Positions 8,931 to 18,914 of a stretch of DNA of 22,041 nt are shown here, in pieces. Source of the DNA: Plantago elongata (lineage: Eukaryota; Streptophyta; Magnoliopsida; Lamiales; Plantaginaceae); NCBI GenBank assembly GCA_036897095.1, contig JAYMSP010002885.1:1-22041 (forward strand), written 5' to 3'. A program made the translations under genes and the position numbers. The notes under the pieces were generated by a model. The model was given only the letters and a program-made list of their open reading frames with translations, did not search any database and had not been told where the DNA came from. Numbering within the stretch: the stretch's first letter is position 1; each line of letters starts with the position of its first letter.

Positions 8931-9629
8931 CTTCATCCGAGTCCATCTCCCACGTAGTGAATTAGCAATTCAGACGCTGAGGTCGGTTAGTGGATGGCCA
9001 TCTTGAAGGTTTTGATCCCAGATCTTCTTGACATCAGTGAACATGTTAGTATACGTCCGGTTAGTGGCTTTGATCGGATCCTCGGTCAAACTCATGAAGA
9101 TTTTGATGACAGCTCTAACCTCATCTTCAGAGAATGTCAGATGCTTCCCCGGCTTTGCATTTGGATCCTCGGCTGCTTCCTTTGCCGCATCGGATGTGCC
9201 CACTTTCTTCTTTGCCCTCTTCTTGCCCTTTCCTTTGTTTGCCGCCGATGGTGGTGGTGGTGAAGCTTGAGTCTTCGGAACGGATTCTGGAATGTGTTAG
9301 GACATATCAACGAACATAGAACTGTCGGGGGGAAATGGATTGTAGGCTCCGGTAGTATCGTAGGTTGGTGTTTCGTGGAGTTGGGGTAGTATTGGTTTAA
9401 ATAAGCCGGTATTCGATCCGACATATGATTCATCATCAAGAATTGGTATGTCAGATGATCTTGGTAATTCGGTGGAGTGTAGGATTGCGGACTGTTTGGA
9501 GTGTTTGGGGTGGTGTTCGAATGTTGGGAGTAGACATTTTAGCGTTTTGAGTTTAAGAAGTAGATGAGAGAAGGGGAAAATGAAGTGTGAAGAAATGTTG
9601 AGAATTGTGGTTGTATTTATAGAGTTCAA
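8931..9629 (-). pseudogene. Myb/SANT-like Harbinger accessory protein, N-terminal half
   Basis: Upstream half of the accessory ORF. ATG at 9629 opens a variable Ser/Pro/Thr-rich leader, then a Lys-rich nuclear-localisation-like run (NKGKGKKRAKKK, about 9210-9245). The SANT-like region follows: HLTFSEDEVRAVIKIFMSLT, DPIKATNRTYTNMF and then SLRGRWTRMKED at the LTR junction. In-frame stops at 9297-9299 (TAA) and 8970-8972 (TGA) interrupt it, with the frame otherwise continuous over 699 nt. With the LTR and one TCTTC removed, codon phase passes exactly into 6074, restoring RMKEEVN, the expected family wording. The two halves would make about 476 codons. I chose the 9629 ATG because the frame is open and lies just inside the element's right end; an internal start cannot be excluded. 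Confidence 0.8.
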
Positions 9630-9876
9630 AAAAATATAACCGTTAGAGATATATTATTTTATTTATTTATTCTGATTTTAAAAAAATAATAATAAAAAAA
9701 TGACCATATGGCCTGTGGTGGAGCCCCTTCAGCCGGTCTTTCTGGTCGGCCGGAATGGGAGTGGTCTTAAGACATTTTATGAAGCCAAATCAACGAAAAA
9801 TATGAGTGTAGAGTGTTGTTAGTCGAAAGGTGAAAATGCAATGTTTATTCGGGACTGGTTTGTAATCCTCATAAAT

Positions 9877-10018
9877 TCAGTCTTTTTCAACTTAAAATTA
9901 TTTCAGTTCAGTTCCATTCAATTTAGTTCAGTTCAGCTCTATTTAATTATAATTTATACCTTACTTCAATTTAGTTTTGTTCAATAAATTACACTTCAAG
10001 AAGAGAAAAGAGACTTAA
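9877..10018. mobile_element. Degenerate MITE related to the one at 493-624
   Basis: The core reads TTCAGTTCAG..CAATTTAGTTCAGTTCAGCTCTATTTAATTATA, which resembles the reverse complement of the interior of the 493-624 element. The ends (TCAGTCTTTTTCAAC and AAGAGAAAAGAGACT) form a loose inverted pair. Boundaries and duplication are not clean, so this is an old copy. Confidence 0.45.
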
Positions 10019-10055
10019 TTTTCTCAAATTAAGTTAATTTAGTATATGTTAAAAA

Positions 10056-10504
10056 TGCATTTGTGTTCCCACTATAGAATGTGTGAGTTGAATTGAGATA
10101 ACATTTATTAACTTTAAAAAATAAATTATCTAATTAAATTATATTGGAATTACAAATCAATATCAAAATATTGTTTATAGATCAATTTTAGTTGAATTGC
10201 TATTTATTAACTGCAAATTTCGAGCAATGCGAAGTTTGAGTGGATTGTCAAACACTTGGGCCATGTTTGTTATACCGCTGGAGCGACCATCTCCCCACTC
10301 AAATCGGATATTTTATACAAAAAAAATCAGTTTCAATTGAAAAAGGTCACTCAAATTCTATACTAATCAGTCCCTTAATACTTGAATTACTATGTAGCTT
10401 TATCGATATAATTTTTCAATCATATCATTCATAGAGCTAATAATGCCAGCATACATAATTATGGAGTTCCGAGGTTGTAGGGGAAGGTGGGCTGGATGAG
10501 GGTT
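10056..10504. repeat. Dispersed repeat, copy B (pairs with 446-956)
   Basis: Blocks shared with copy A occur in the same order and strand: TTCCCACTATAGAATGTG, CTATTTATTAACTGCAAATT, GAATTACTATGTAG and TGGAGTTCCGAGGTTGTAGG. The MITE in A is absent here, whereas a Tourist-like MITE (10258-10374) is present here and absent in A. The edges are estimated. Confidence 0.55.
10258..10374. mobile_element. Tourist-like MITE, copy 2 (117 bp)
   Basis: Starts GGGCCATGTTTGTTATACCG and ends AATCAGTCCC, aligning along its whole length with 1632-1747. The unoccupied site in repeat copy A reads continuously from AAACACC to GAATTACTATGTAG, which brackets the insert. Flanking trinucleotides (CTT and TTA) do not match here, suggesting later mutation. 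Confidence 0.65.
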
Positions 10505-10708
10505 GAAGACTTGAAGTGATTTTAGTTGAGAAATGTAAGTTCCAGTTAAAAAAGAATGACTAAATATGCCAGTATACATCTCAGACAACAATCATTTACA
10601 AGTACGTACATACTGGACCTCTTTGTAACTTACAGCCCCGCTCAATATATCTTCTCTTCTATCCTAACTGTTAAAAACTGATGCATAATGTAGCAACTGA
10701 CATCAGAC

Positions 10709-10896
10709 TTAAGAGTTCCATATAACTTCCCGCCTGGTGCTCTGCTCGTTTAGAAAGGTACAGATGCTATCGCAAAAATCAAGCAGACCAACTCTCCATA
10801 TCTTTATACCCTGCACATTTTCTTTAACGTTAGTTGCAGCCTCAATCAATTTACGACAGGAAGGCAAGGCCTTGTACTTGGAGATATAGCGCGTAC
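10709..10896 (-). CDS. Unrecognised terminal-exon-like ORF
   Basis: After a possible acceptor (AATTGTTTAG), the minus-strand frame encodes RYISKYKALPSCRKLIEAAT, then NVKENVQGIKIWRVGLLDFC, then DSICTFLNEQST and a TAA. Composition and codon pattern look like a helical protein domain rather than chance, but I do not recognise the family. No matching upstream exon was found between 10900 and 12360. It could be a gene fragment left by a transposon, or the last exon of a gene whose other exons I missed. Confidence 0.3.
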
Positions 10897-10904
10897 TAAA
10901 CAAT

Positions 10905-11929
10905 TAAAAGCATACTGCTCCAATTTTGCATCATCTTATCATCTTACATCTTATGACTGGAACAGGACTGAGAACTTAAAATGTTAATCACAGGCAGAGT
11001 GGACATTATTATTATTAACATTATTAATGTCTAATGGAGTCAAAAATTCAGCACAAGGAAATCACACTGTCAATGTTACGTATTTAATTTCATTATGTTT
11101 CTTTGAGCATGATGTTACAAAAACCCATCATGAAAACTTCTAAGAAATTACTACTGCCCAGACAGTAGAACATAGATACATAGACGATTCTTAGACATGA
11201 GACGATGAGTTTATTGACCAAGCAATTTGGCATCTCAAGTTCTGAAGATGTAGAAAGTTCAGGGCTGAAAGCAATCATTTTATTTCCATCAGAGGCATAA
11301 CGGTGAGGTCAATCAAAGAGAAGTGAAGAACATATTAGGTGAGAAAACAAAAACTTCTAACAAATATCCTAGCCAAGGTAGACGACATATTAGGTGAGAA
11401 AACAAAAACTTCTAACAAATATCCTAGCCAAGGTAGACTTAGCTAAGCTACATTATATGCAGCAGATCTTATCGTCAGCCTTGACAGCAATCACACAAGT
11501 TCATCTCTACGAAGAGCCATGTTCTTAAGCTATACCTCAGATGACCAAGTATTTGAGATTACATTTCCAATCCATGGCTACATGCATAAACACCCCCCCA
11601 TTAATGCTTAAATCACAAATAAACTCAGGCTACATTAGTTTGTGACATTCGGACCCCTCGCCGATTAAGAAATATGACACAAACTAGCCCAACTGTTGAG
11701 TATCCCAAAAATAGCCATGGCGACGTCATTATGACTATAAAAAGAATTATTAAACGACAAATTAAATAACAGAAGAGGTTATGCAGCTCCATGCCGGAGC
11801 TTTATTACTCCGGTCAGAGCTCATGGATTTGCTTTTCATATCCTTTCTTTTACTTATATTTTAGTTTTGATATATATATATTTTTTTTGAAATAATGGGA
11901 AATTTGGTCAATTAACAGACATTTTAAGG
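10905..11929. other. Intergenic region downstream of the prolyl 4-hydroxylase gene
   Basis: Contains the 55-bp tandem duplication (11330-11438) and an imperfect inverted repeat at 11785-11821 (AGCTCCATGCCGGAG against CTCCGGTCAGAGCT). No supportable gene. Confidence 0.4.
11330..11438 (+). repeat. 55-bp perfect tandem duplication
   Basis: The unit beginning ACATATTAGGTGAGAAAACA (11330-11384) is repeated directly at 11385-11438, apparently without mismatches up to GGTAGAC. Perfect identity implies a recent duplication or an assembly artefact. Confidence 0.9.
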
Positions 11930-12362
11930 TCCAACATTATAAAATTAATGGAGTCAAAATGGAATAAACTAACCGAGCCTGGTTTATTTGTAATTTATGA
12001 TTAACCAGGGGTTTTCAACAATTAACCTCCAATAAACGTTTCACCTTTGAAACATATCTATTGTGCAGGTCTACTGTGCTAACATCATAGAACTTGCAAC
12101 ATCTGAATCAGGCCAGTCGAAACAATGTAAGGGATGATAATGACAGTGTCTGAAAATGGGTAAAAATATCATTCTTGAAAATGATTGCAATACATAGGAT
12201 ATGCTCAAAATCCAAGATATCATGCAACTTAATCTCTAAGGAATGACATACAATGAACATTTACTGAAACGAAATTCAACTTTCCGATAAACTCTTCATA
12301 ACAAACATGCAAGAGTAGTATGACTACCTGTATCAAAGGTTTACACATCTACCTCGCTACGG
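11930..12362 (-). other. Probable 3' untranslated and downstream region of the prolyl 4-hydroxylase gene
   Basis: Follows the TAG at 12363-12365 on the minus strand. It is T-rich in the transcribed sense with no long ORF, as expected for a 3' UTR. No clear AATAAA was found, so the polyadenylation site is not assigned. Confidence 0.35.
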
Positions 12363-15189
12363 CTAGATTTTGTATTCACCAACATGCATCCACTTTGTAG
12401 ATGACCACTTATTTCCCTTGATAACAGGGCAACCACCTACAACAAAAGTAGACAATGATATCACAAACACGAGCAGTAATACACCAAATAATATACAAAT
12501 ATACGCACTATACTAGCACAACCCATTGATGCTTCTCCAACATTAAATGGTACGAGTGTCTTCGCATTTAGTATAACACTAACTATAAATAATGTACCCG
12601 CCAAATTCAATCCTTCAGTAGGAAAGTGAAACTTTAACCCTAACCCTCTCTCTATTCACTTTCTTTTTTCTTGGACAGGGGTAGCGTGCAAGTCATGGAG
12701 GAAAATAGGGCAAACAATGTTGTGGAAAATTGTAGAATATAGCTCACCATGCAAGCTTGATGGATCTAGTGTGGCATCTGGGCGCATGCTCCAGAAAAGC
12801 AGTGCATCACCCAATTTTGGTTTCACTGCAAGGCCTCTCTTAGCACATTCAGATTTCTCATTCCAGCCTGCTTGTTCACTGAAATTTCCTTTTGCAGCAG
12901 GGAATATAGTCTCACCGCCTTCTTCAACATCAGATCTGCATCAGTTCCAGGGGTGATAAGAAACTAAAAAAACATTTCAGAAGAATTATTCCACAAACAG
13001 TAGTCTCACTCAGCATGCGATAGAGAACTTACAAGTACATGAGGATAGTAGCAATGCGTTGGCCTCCATTTTTGGTATTAAAATCATCAAGGAAGTAGTC
13101 AAAATGAGGTTCGTACTTTTGTCCGACTTCATAATGAAGCACCTGCAGACCTTCTCCATGATCTGGAAGGCAATTGATGTGGGAAGATATAATTAAGAAA
13201 TAATAGAGCAGCAAACAGATGTCTATTTCAAACGAAAGAAATGTAGCATGTCCATAACCCACATCTCTTATAAGCTTTTTTGCATCATATTTTCATAATC
13301 AAGCATAGATAGTTAATCACCAAGTATAATGATGTAATCAATGTGTCAGAGAACATAAGGTACTTGAAACAGTTACTATAATTTGTTGTTAACTTAAGTA
13401 CCGTATCTTTTCATAGTATACGCCAATTGCAGTCATCCGAACAAGATAAGATTATTCCAACTTGAATCATACAAAGTCATGTATGCTGTTACAAAATGAT
13501 GGAATATTCATACCATGGGTACACTATCGATCTTTATGTAACTTTCAAGTTAGCAATAACAGGATAGATACCAACAACCAACATGCACCAGTAAACGAAC
13601 ATCATGCCCGTCATAAGAATGTACCAAGGAAAAGACAAGATGAGGTCAACCAAACTACTAGAGAATAGAGATGGGGATGTTGGCAATCATACCTGCGGGT
13701 ATGAATGTGTAATCAGCAATTCTTTTCTCAATATCTCTGATGACTTTATCTCGTCCTCTTTTCAAGAACATTCCCGAACTCGTACGTACCCTGTAACATG
13801 ATATAATGCTACCTTATGCCCCCAAAGAAAAATTAAGAAAGCACAAGTACAAGGGACAGATCAAAAAAACAAACCTGCTATCTTTGCTCTTGCCAGTCTT
13901 GCTATCTACAACAGTGGACTTCACCATGTGAGGTCTGGCAAGATTTATCAAATATTCACATTCTTCCTTAGACTGCAATAAATAATTAATTAGTCGGAGT
14001 ATATGTTTTTACGTCGAACCCAAATCTTGATGGGGCAGCATGATAGGATGGTTTATTAAAATTCATCTTTTTCCTTCAATTTTGTACAGATAAATTTCAA
14101 CATGAAAAAAACAAAAACCTAATTTGCACATTAAGTGCGGAAGCTACAAATATCATAGTCTAAATTCATCAAAATCTATATGGACCTCTGTTCTAATGAA
14201 TTCCACTAAACGTGCATATGTGAATATGTATCTATCCAACAACTTCTAACTCAGAGCACGTCAATTCCCCAGTTTTGTGCATCATTAGAACATCAAATCT
14301 AGTTCCCCATTCAGAGCCCTATCTCTAAAAACACTCCAACAACAAAATGCCATAGTTAAACTAGTTCATTGTGCTTCAAATAAGAACTCATCATGAAATG
14401 CCAGCTAAACCTAACAAATCCGGGAGAAGATCATGTTAACCTTCTCCTCCAAATCACCTATAATGACATGTACTGAAAGAAGATTTTCACAATGTATTAC
14501 TAAAAAACCAATTAGATCACTACTTCCATAAAAAACGCCGCTACGTGTTATTAACCACAATCAAATCTAAGGCCAGCACTCAGTAATTAAACAAGCTTCT
14601 TTCCTTCTTTAGTGAACTTTCACCTAATTTGTTTCATATGTCATCCTCATAAATAAACATTCAGTGAGATGAATAGTTTCTCTTTCAGATAAGTAAGTTA
14701 GATCACAAGGCTTTTCGAGTTTCTCGCTTTACACACATCCAACTGAATTCATCATAAAACAGAGCAAACAATAAATGTAAGTGTCAAAAAATGCAGAAAT
14801 GAAACTGACCAAAAAATTATGATACAGAAAAGCCCTAGGCTCCCAGGAGAGAATCTCCGTCCACTGCTCTCCTCTTTTCCCCAATCCTCCATCTCCTTTT
14901 TCGCCTTTCCTGTCACAAACCAAAAAGACAATATGAATCATTCCACTCCACTCCCAAACAAAAACAAAAAAATCAGGAAAAAATCATACACGTCGATCGT
15001 CAATCGCTTAATTTTGATTCCGGCACCGCCGATCGGTGACGAATCGTCGTCGGAGCCGACGGGGAGAGAGAGGATTCCGAGACCTAGAAGCATGAGTAAG
15101 ACGACGGAGAGCATTAACAGCATCGTCAATACCAAAACGACCGTGGAAGATCTCTTCCCTTGATGCCGACTACTTCTTCCTTTGGCCAT
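12363..15189 (-). CDS. P4H: Prolyl 4-hydroxylase, membrane-anchored, complete, seven exons
   Basis: Exons (minus strand): 15189-14990, 14909-14810, 13972-13875, 13790-13693, 13162-13033, 12935-12748, 12436-12363; total 888 nt, 295 residues, all introns GT-AG and phases consistent. The protein hydroxylates peptidyl proline in secreted proteins (extensins, arabinogalactan proteins and similar) using Fe(II), 2-oxoglutarate, O2 and ascorbate, in the ER/Golgi. Residues 1-15 are basic and 16-42 form a signal anchor (LVLTMLLMLSVVLLMLLGLG). WTEILSWEPRAFLYHNFL (83-100) opens the catalytic domain. Iron ligands are His185 and Asp187 (EPHFDYF) and His271 (SSLHGGCP); Lys281 (KGNKWSSTKW) should bind 2-oxoglutarate. 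Length and ending (HVGEYKI) match Arabidopsis P4Hs of about 290 residues. The start is the first ATG after a CT-rich leader and begins MAKG as in relatives. Confidence 0.95.
12437..12747 (-). other. Intron 6 of the prolyl 4-hydroxylase gene, with telo-box-like sequence
   Basis: Donor GTGAGC and acceptor TTGTAG. The plus strand holds TAACCCTAACCCT (12635-12647) followed by a CT-rich run. Telo-boxes are known promoter elements of plant growth genes, but here the position within an intron and antisense to the gene gives no clear role. Confidence 0.4.
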
Positions 15190-15333
15190 TTTTACAAATG
15201 AGGGAGATAAACAAAACAAAACCCTTGTGGAATTGAATTGGAGATGAATTTGAAATCGATTCAAGTTTTGGAAATGTGGTTTTTGTTGGACTGCACTGTT
15301 TTTGGGTCCGTGAGGTTTCAGAGCTATTTTAAT

Positions 15334-15434
15334 GGAGAAGAAAAGAAGAAGAAGAAGAAAAGAAAAGAGACTTCGTTGAAACGGAAAACTTGGAATTACT
15401 GAAATAGCCTTGGGGTGGTATGCCACTATTTATT
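15334..15434 (-). promoter_or_regulatory. Promoter and CT-rich leader of the prolyl 4-hydroxylase gene
   Basis: On the minus strand AATAAATAG (15434-15426) is a TATA-like box. It is followed by a pyrimidine-rich stretch (TCTTTTCTTTTCTTCTTCTT, within 15370-15334) typical of plant 5' leaders. The ATG at 15189 lies about 240 nt downstream of the box, implying a leader near 200 nt. The exact start site is inferred. Confidence 0.4.
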
Positions 15435-15435
15435 A

Positions 15436-16792
15436 CGCGTAACTAATTTTTAATACACTTTACCAATTTATACATTTCAGTATCTTTCAACTTTGGCATT
15501 TTATTTTATAATTTTTATGCAGCAATATTGAACTTTGAAAAAAGATAAAACTTGAGAGTTTTGGATGGTTATAAATTTATTTTCTTTACATGTTAAAATG
15601 AAGAAAATAATTCAGAACCATTTGTAGATATCTTGTAAATGTTACGGATTTAATTATTTGAAATGGATGATTATTTTCTCAAATATAGAACGGTGATTAG
15701 AATATAAAGATGTATTTAATTATTATTTAGAATTAAAATAAATATTGGAACGGTATTAATTATAAAATATTGAAGAATGAGTATTTACGATGGTGTCGTC
15801 AACGGCAAATGATTCAGTGTGCATGCATAATACCACTTTTCCATCCATATGCCCTTGTATTGCATTAGTAGTACTTTGATAAAGTCATGGTCAATATTTC
15901 CATTGCTGACTTCGGTTTTATCTGTGGGCTGCCTCAAGTTTTCTACTTACATTTTAGTTTTTTATAATGGTGCTGCTGAGTGTTGGCAGTGGCACTCCTT
16001 AGATTCTTCTTCACTCTGCCTTCGTAATTCTTTTATCAACATTGATGATGAGAGGGGAAGATTTAAGATAAAAGTTCAAATACATTGGAATCCATTATCT
16101 CTTCAAACTGGTGATCTGTGGTAAACGCAAAATTGCATTATTTAAGTTGCAGTAGTATTTGGAAGAAGGTATGAAATGGTTAAACAAAATATTATAGGGG
16201 AATGAAATCAAGTATCTGATAGGAAAAAATTAAAATCATGTTGAACTAAAATCATGTTGTTGAAATTTTCTTGTATGACATCACCATATAATACAAATTT
16301 CCAATACTGGGAAAAGTGGTGTTGTGGAATGAATTCAATTTCATTTAAAATTTACACCAGCGTTTTTACCTTTCAGCTATCTTTTTTTAAAAAAAAAACA
16401 CTGACTAGTTACTAGCTAATTAATCAGCTAACTTTTCAGTTAATTTTACTAATCAGAATTATAATTTATAATTTAAGTCCTGCATAATGTCACCTACCTT
16501 ATGATATCTTTTTATAAAAATATTATCTGAATCTGCACTATATAATTTGTCATGCAGCTATATAAACTTATTAACTCATTTTGCCGAACAAACAATTACA
16601 ATCACAACTCATATGTTCCATGAAATGTGAAGCAAATATCTAAGCTAACTGCTGATGGTAATATAGCTTGCGAACGAGACAACAACAATGACCCACCTAT
16701 CATGTGAGTATATCACTATTCTTATAGCTAACTCTTTGCATTGGCCATTTTGATCTGCAGGGATGTTCTTTCAACAATTCAGACCATTTTGA
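15436..16792. other. AT-rich intergenic DNA
   Basis: An ORF at 15849-16124 (plus) is open for 91 codons but has no family resemblance that I can see, and mixes Cys, Trp and Ser runs without domain pattern. No gene is called. Confidence 0.4.
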
Positions 16793-16921
16793 TCACAGAC
16801 TAGCGGCTGAATCATTTAACTTTGGCATTGCCATTGCTTCATCACTCCACTGGCCAACCTGATAAGAGGAAATCATATCTTCAGATCCAAATGGCCGGAA
16901 GTTGTGAGCATTACATGCAAC
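16793..16921 (-). CDS. Possible small exon of an unknown gene
   Basis: Behind an acceptor-like CCTGCAAACAG, the minus-strand frame reads VACNAHNFRPFGSEDMISSY then QVGQWSDEAMAMPKLNDSAA and SL-stop, 42 residues. The balanced composition looks like coding sequence, but I recognise no family and have no linked exons. It lies 1.4 kb downstream of the LYR gene on the same strand, so it could be an extra 3' exon or a separate fragment. Confidence 0.25.
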   Translation of the reverse strand, partial: VACNAHNFRPFGSEDMISSYQVGQWSDEAMAMPKLNDSAASL

Positions 16922-18301
16922 CTGTTTGCAGGTGATTAATGGGGGTATCAGATGCAACTGATGAATAATTAAGCATTAAGACTGTTAATGCCCTATTCTA
17001 TTTACACCGAGCTGTTCTATTTTCACTGGATTAGACAGAATTTCTTGCTATATAAGAATGCTCGCAACAGCACTGAATTCTGAGCAAATTGTCAATTTAA
17101 TCATGTTTATAACAACTGCTTTTATATCTCAGCCAAATTTCCTCCCACAGAGTCCTACCCAAAGATTAAAGATTACACATATGACTGGCTAAATTTGTAA
17201 ATGCATAGCCATTCCGGTGTATCAGAGATACACTCGCCAGCACTTCCTTTGTCGGAGACAATACTTGATAAATTGATACTCTATAGCAGAATTTCTCAAG
17301 GAAATTTTTCGTTGTCCACAATTTCCAAGATTAGCTAGTAGTGCCGTAGTGGTAACCAAGAACCACTTCGGAGATGCACGAATTTGTCATTGTGCCCTGT
17401 CATATCTCAAATGCCTTCCAGTTCTCGACATTTACAAATAAGCTGCTTAGCCCGATAACCCAGGGAGAGCTAGCGAATGGAAAATCAATCAAGGACGAGA
17501 GTATTATTCAAACTTGTTTACTTATTCTTATTCCTCTTGGCTAGTACAATAGACTAATAGCATGTCTTCATTAAGAGTTCAGACTACTACAATTAACTTC
17601 GAATAGGGTTTTCTTGGTGCGGCCTAATATGTGCACTTCCCAGAGATATAAGAGAGTGTCTCTAAAACAGCAGTATCAAGATGCTTTCCTAAAATTAACG
17701 TAATCCATTTAGCAAGACAGATGGTGGAAGTTGGAAAACCTTTACTCTTTGTGAAATCTATAAGCTCCCAAAGGGTCTACAAAACACTTGCTTACAGAGA
17801 GAAACTGTTTGCACAATGATCCAACAAAATTTTAATTTAACATGATCCATCCACATTAACACAAACTCATTCAACCATGAGAGCAATTTCCCAGCAAACG
17901 ACCAAGTCTAGCGGCAGACGCTAGTATTCCAAATTCCATTTGGATAATGTCCTCAATCTCCATCAGCATTATCACTAAAAGCCATCCTAAACCCACGAGA
18001 CAATTCTAGTTCCTCACTCACCGTCAGCATATCAGCAGAAGAGAACTCACATAGGCATTGCATTGCCATCCTAAAACCGCACGATAATTCAAGTACCAAG
18101 GTAAGTAATGTAACTACTAACTAATCTACCTCCACTAAAAGTAATGTATCCTTAGAAGTTAGAACTATATGCCCAACTAAAGCCAGGTACACTTGGCGAC
18201 ACCAATCAATCACTAAATCAATGAATAATAACATGAACCAACTCAATTTTACGAATAATTGCAGCAGTAAAAAGTTAAAAACCAGGTAAATCACCTGAAA
18301 A
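16922..18301. other. Region downstream of the LYR gene, no firm gene
   Basis: On the minus strand from about 18115 to 17957 an ATG-poor open stretch contains a repeated phrase, LELSCGFRMA and LELSRGFRMA, about 88 bp apart. Another short open stretch (about 17512-17402) reads PFASSPWVIGLSSLF. Neither is recognised; they may be untranslated exons or chance. Confidence 0.3.
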
Positions 18302-18763
18302 TCACCGGCGATGTAAATCCTTCTTCTCCTTCTCAACCTGTTCCTTCTGCTTCTCCACAAGCTTATCAATCGCCTTTTCCACCGCATCTCTTCCACCGAT
18401 GAGCAGCCGAGTAATAACTTCCGGATCTCTCTCCAATCGAGCATCCTCGAATTCCTTCCTAGCATTTTCCCTCAAAACATCACGCCATAGAATCCCACGC
18501 GAATCGGTCCACATGAAGAAGCGAGTCGCTCGAATGATATCTCGGTAGAGACTCAGAGCCTCGCGCCGTGAGCTGGTGAGGCGCTGACGGTTGATTAGTT
18601 CGTTTTGGTCATCTTCGAGGTGTTGTTTTTTGTCGTGCTTAACTAGGTGCCTGTCGAGCAATTCGTCGATTGTATCGGGTCCGTTGTGTAATGGACGATG
18701 CTGCGGGTAGGATTTGGTGGACAACACGGCGGCGAACCGCCGGATTTGGAATTTGGCGATCAT
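18302..18763 (-). CDS. LYR-motif (Complex1_LYR) mitochondrial protein, LYRM2-like
   Basis: Intronless, 153 residues. LYR proteins are small mitochondrial matrix adaptors that bind acyl carrier protein and help assemble Fe-S proteins or respiratory complexes. The N-terminus (MIAKFQIRRFAAVLSTKS) is basic, Ser-containing and lacks acids, as in a matrix presequence. The LYR tripeptide is Leu72-Tyr73-Arg74 in ALSLYRDIIRATRFF. The downstream helix RENARKEFEDARLERDPEVI with Phe105 fits the family's distal Phe and acyl-chain cavity. The C-terminus is a Lys/Glu-rich helix. Helix wording and the GG after ITRLLI resemble LYRM2. The ATG at 18763 is preferred over 18814 because the 17 residues before it look like leader sequence and the presequence starts here. 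The specific client complex cannot be told from sequence. Confidence 0.9.
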   Translation of the reverse strand: MIAKFQIRRFAAVLSTKSYPQHRPLHNGPDTIDELLDRHLVKHDKKQHLEDDQNELINRQRLTSSRREALSLYRDIIRATRFFMWTDSRGILWRDVLRENARKEFEDARLERDPEVITRLLIGGRDAVEKAIDKLVEKQKEQVEKEKKDLHRR

Positions 18764-18880
18764 TTTTTGAGGAGGAATAAGAGGAGTAGAGACGAAATTT
18801 TGTGATAGGCACACAAATAAAATTATCGAATTAACACGAATTACGAATAATTAACCCAATTCGGGATCATTTATTATTTA
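18764..18880 (-). promoter_or_regulatory. Short upstream region of the LYR gene, bounded by a Helitron-like end
   Basis: Only about 120 bp separate the ATG from the transposon-like hairpin. It holds a pyrimidine-rich leader (CTCTACTCCTCTTATTCCTC just before the ATG) and an AATTTTATTTGTG stretch, but no clear TATA. If the transposon boundary is right, any distal promoter elements lie within or beyond the insertion. Confidence 0.35.
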
Positions 18881-18895
18881 TTACTACAATAGACG

Positions 18896-18914
18896 TCACA
18901 CGCGAAGCGTGTGA
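18896..18914 (-). mobile_element. Helitron-like 3' terminal hairpin
   Basis: TCACACGC-GAA-GCGTGTGA forms a perfect 8-bp stem with a 3-nt loop. On the minus strand it lies 250 bp downstream of the helicase remnant, as the 3' hairpin of a Helitron should. The next bases (ACGTCTATTGTAGT) resemble the terminal CTAG-T but no exact CTRR is present at the usual spacing. The end is therefore decayed or misplaced. Confidence 0.45.

Larger units (their letters stand above)
4952..9766 (-). mobile_element. PIF/Harbinger-type DNA transposon carrying only the Myb-like ORF, split by a solo LTR
   Basis: The left end GACTATTCACAATGGG (4952-4967) pairs with the right end, whose reverse complement is GACCACTCCCATTCCG (9766-9751): 10 of 16 positions agree. 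Both are flanked by TTA (4949-4951 and 9767-9769), the TWA duplication of this superfamily. Inside lies a Myb-like accessory ORF on the minus strand (9629 to 5344). Without the 2856 bp contributed by the LTR and one duplicated TCTTC, the element is about 1.96 kb. That leaves no room for the DDE transposase, so it is non-autonomous. A subterminal 27-bp motif occurs twice (4961-4987 and 5044-5070, 24/27 identical), a possible transposase-binding site. The end calls are moderate because the inverted repeats are imperfect. Confidence 0.7.

Noticed and set aside
11093..11278. 61-codon minus-strand ORF beginning MIAFSPELSTSSEL
   Set aside because: First half looks coding-like but has no acceptor in phase and no recognisable family; too weak.
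11785..11821. Imperfect inverted repeat suggesting a small RNA hairpin or tRNA-like fold
   Set aside because: Arms are mismatched and no tRNA boxes or miRNA-like precursor length are present.
15849..16124. 91-codon plus-strand ORF
   Set aside because: No domain, motif or splice context, and sits in AT-rich intergenic DNA.
18121..18465. Arg-rich 114-codon minus-strand ORF
   Set aside because: Alternative frame of the LYR coding sequence running into its 3' flank.
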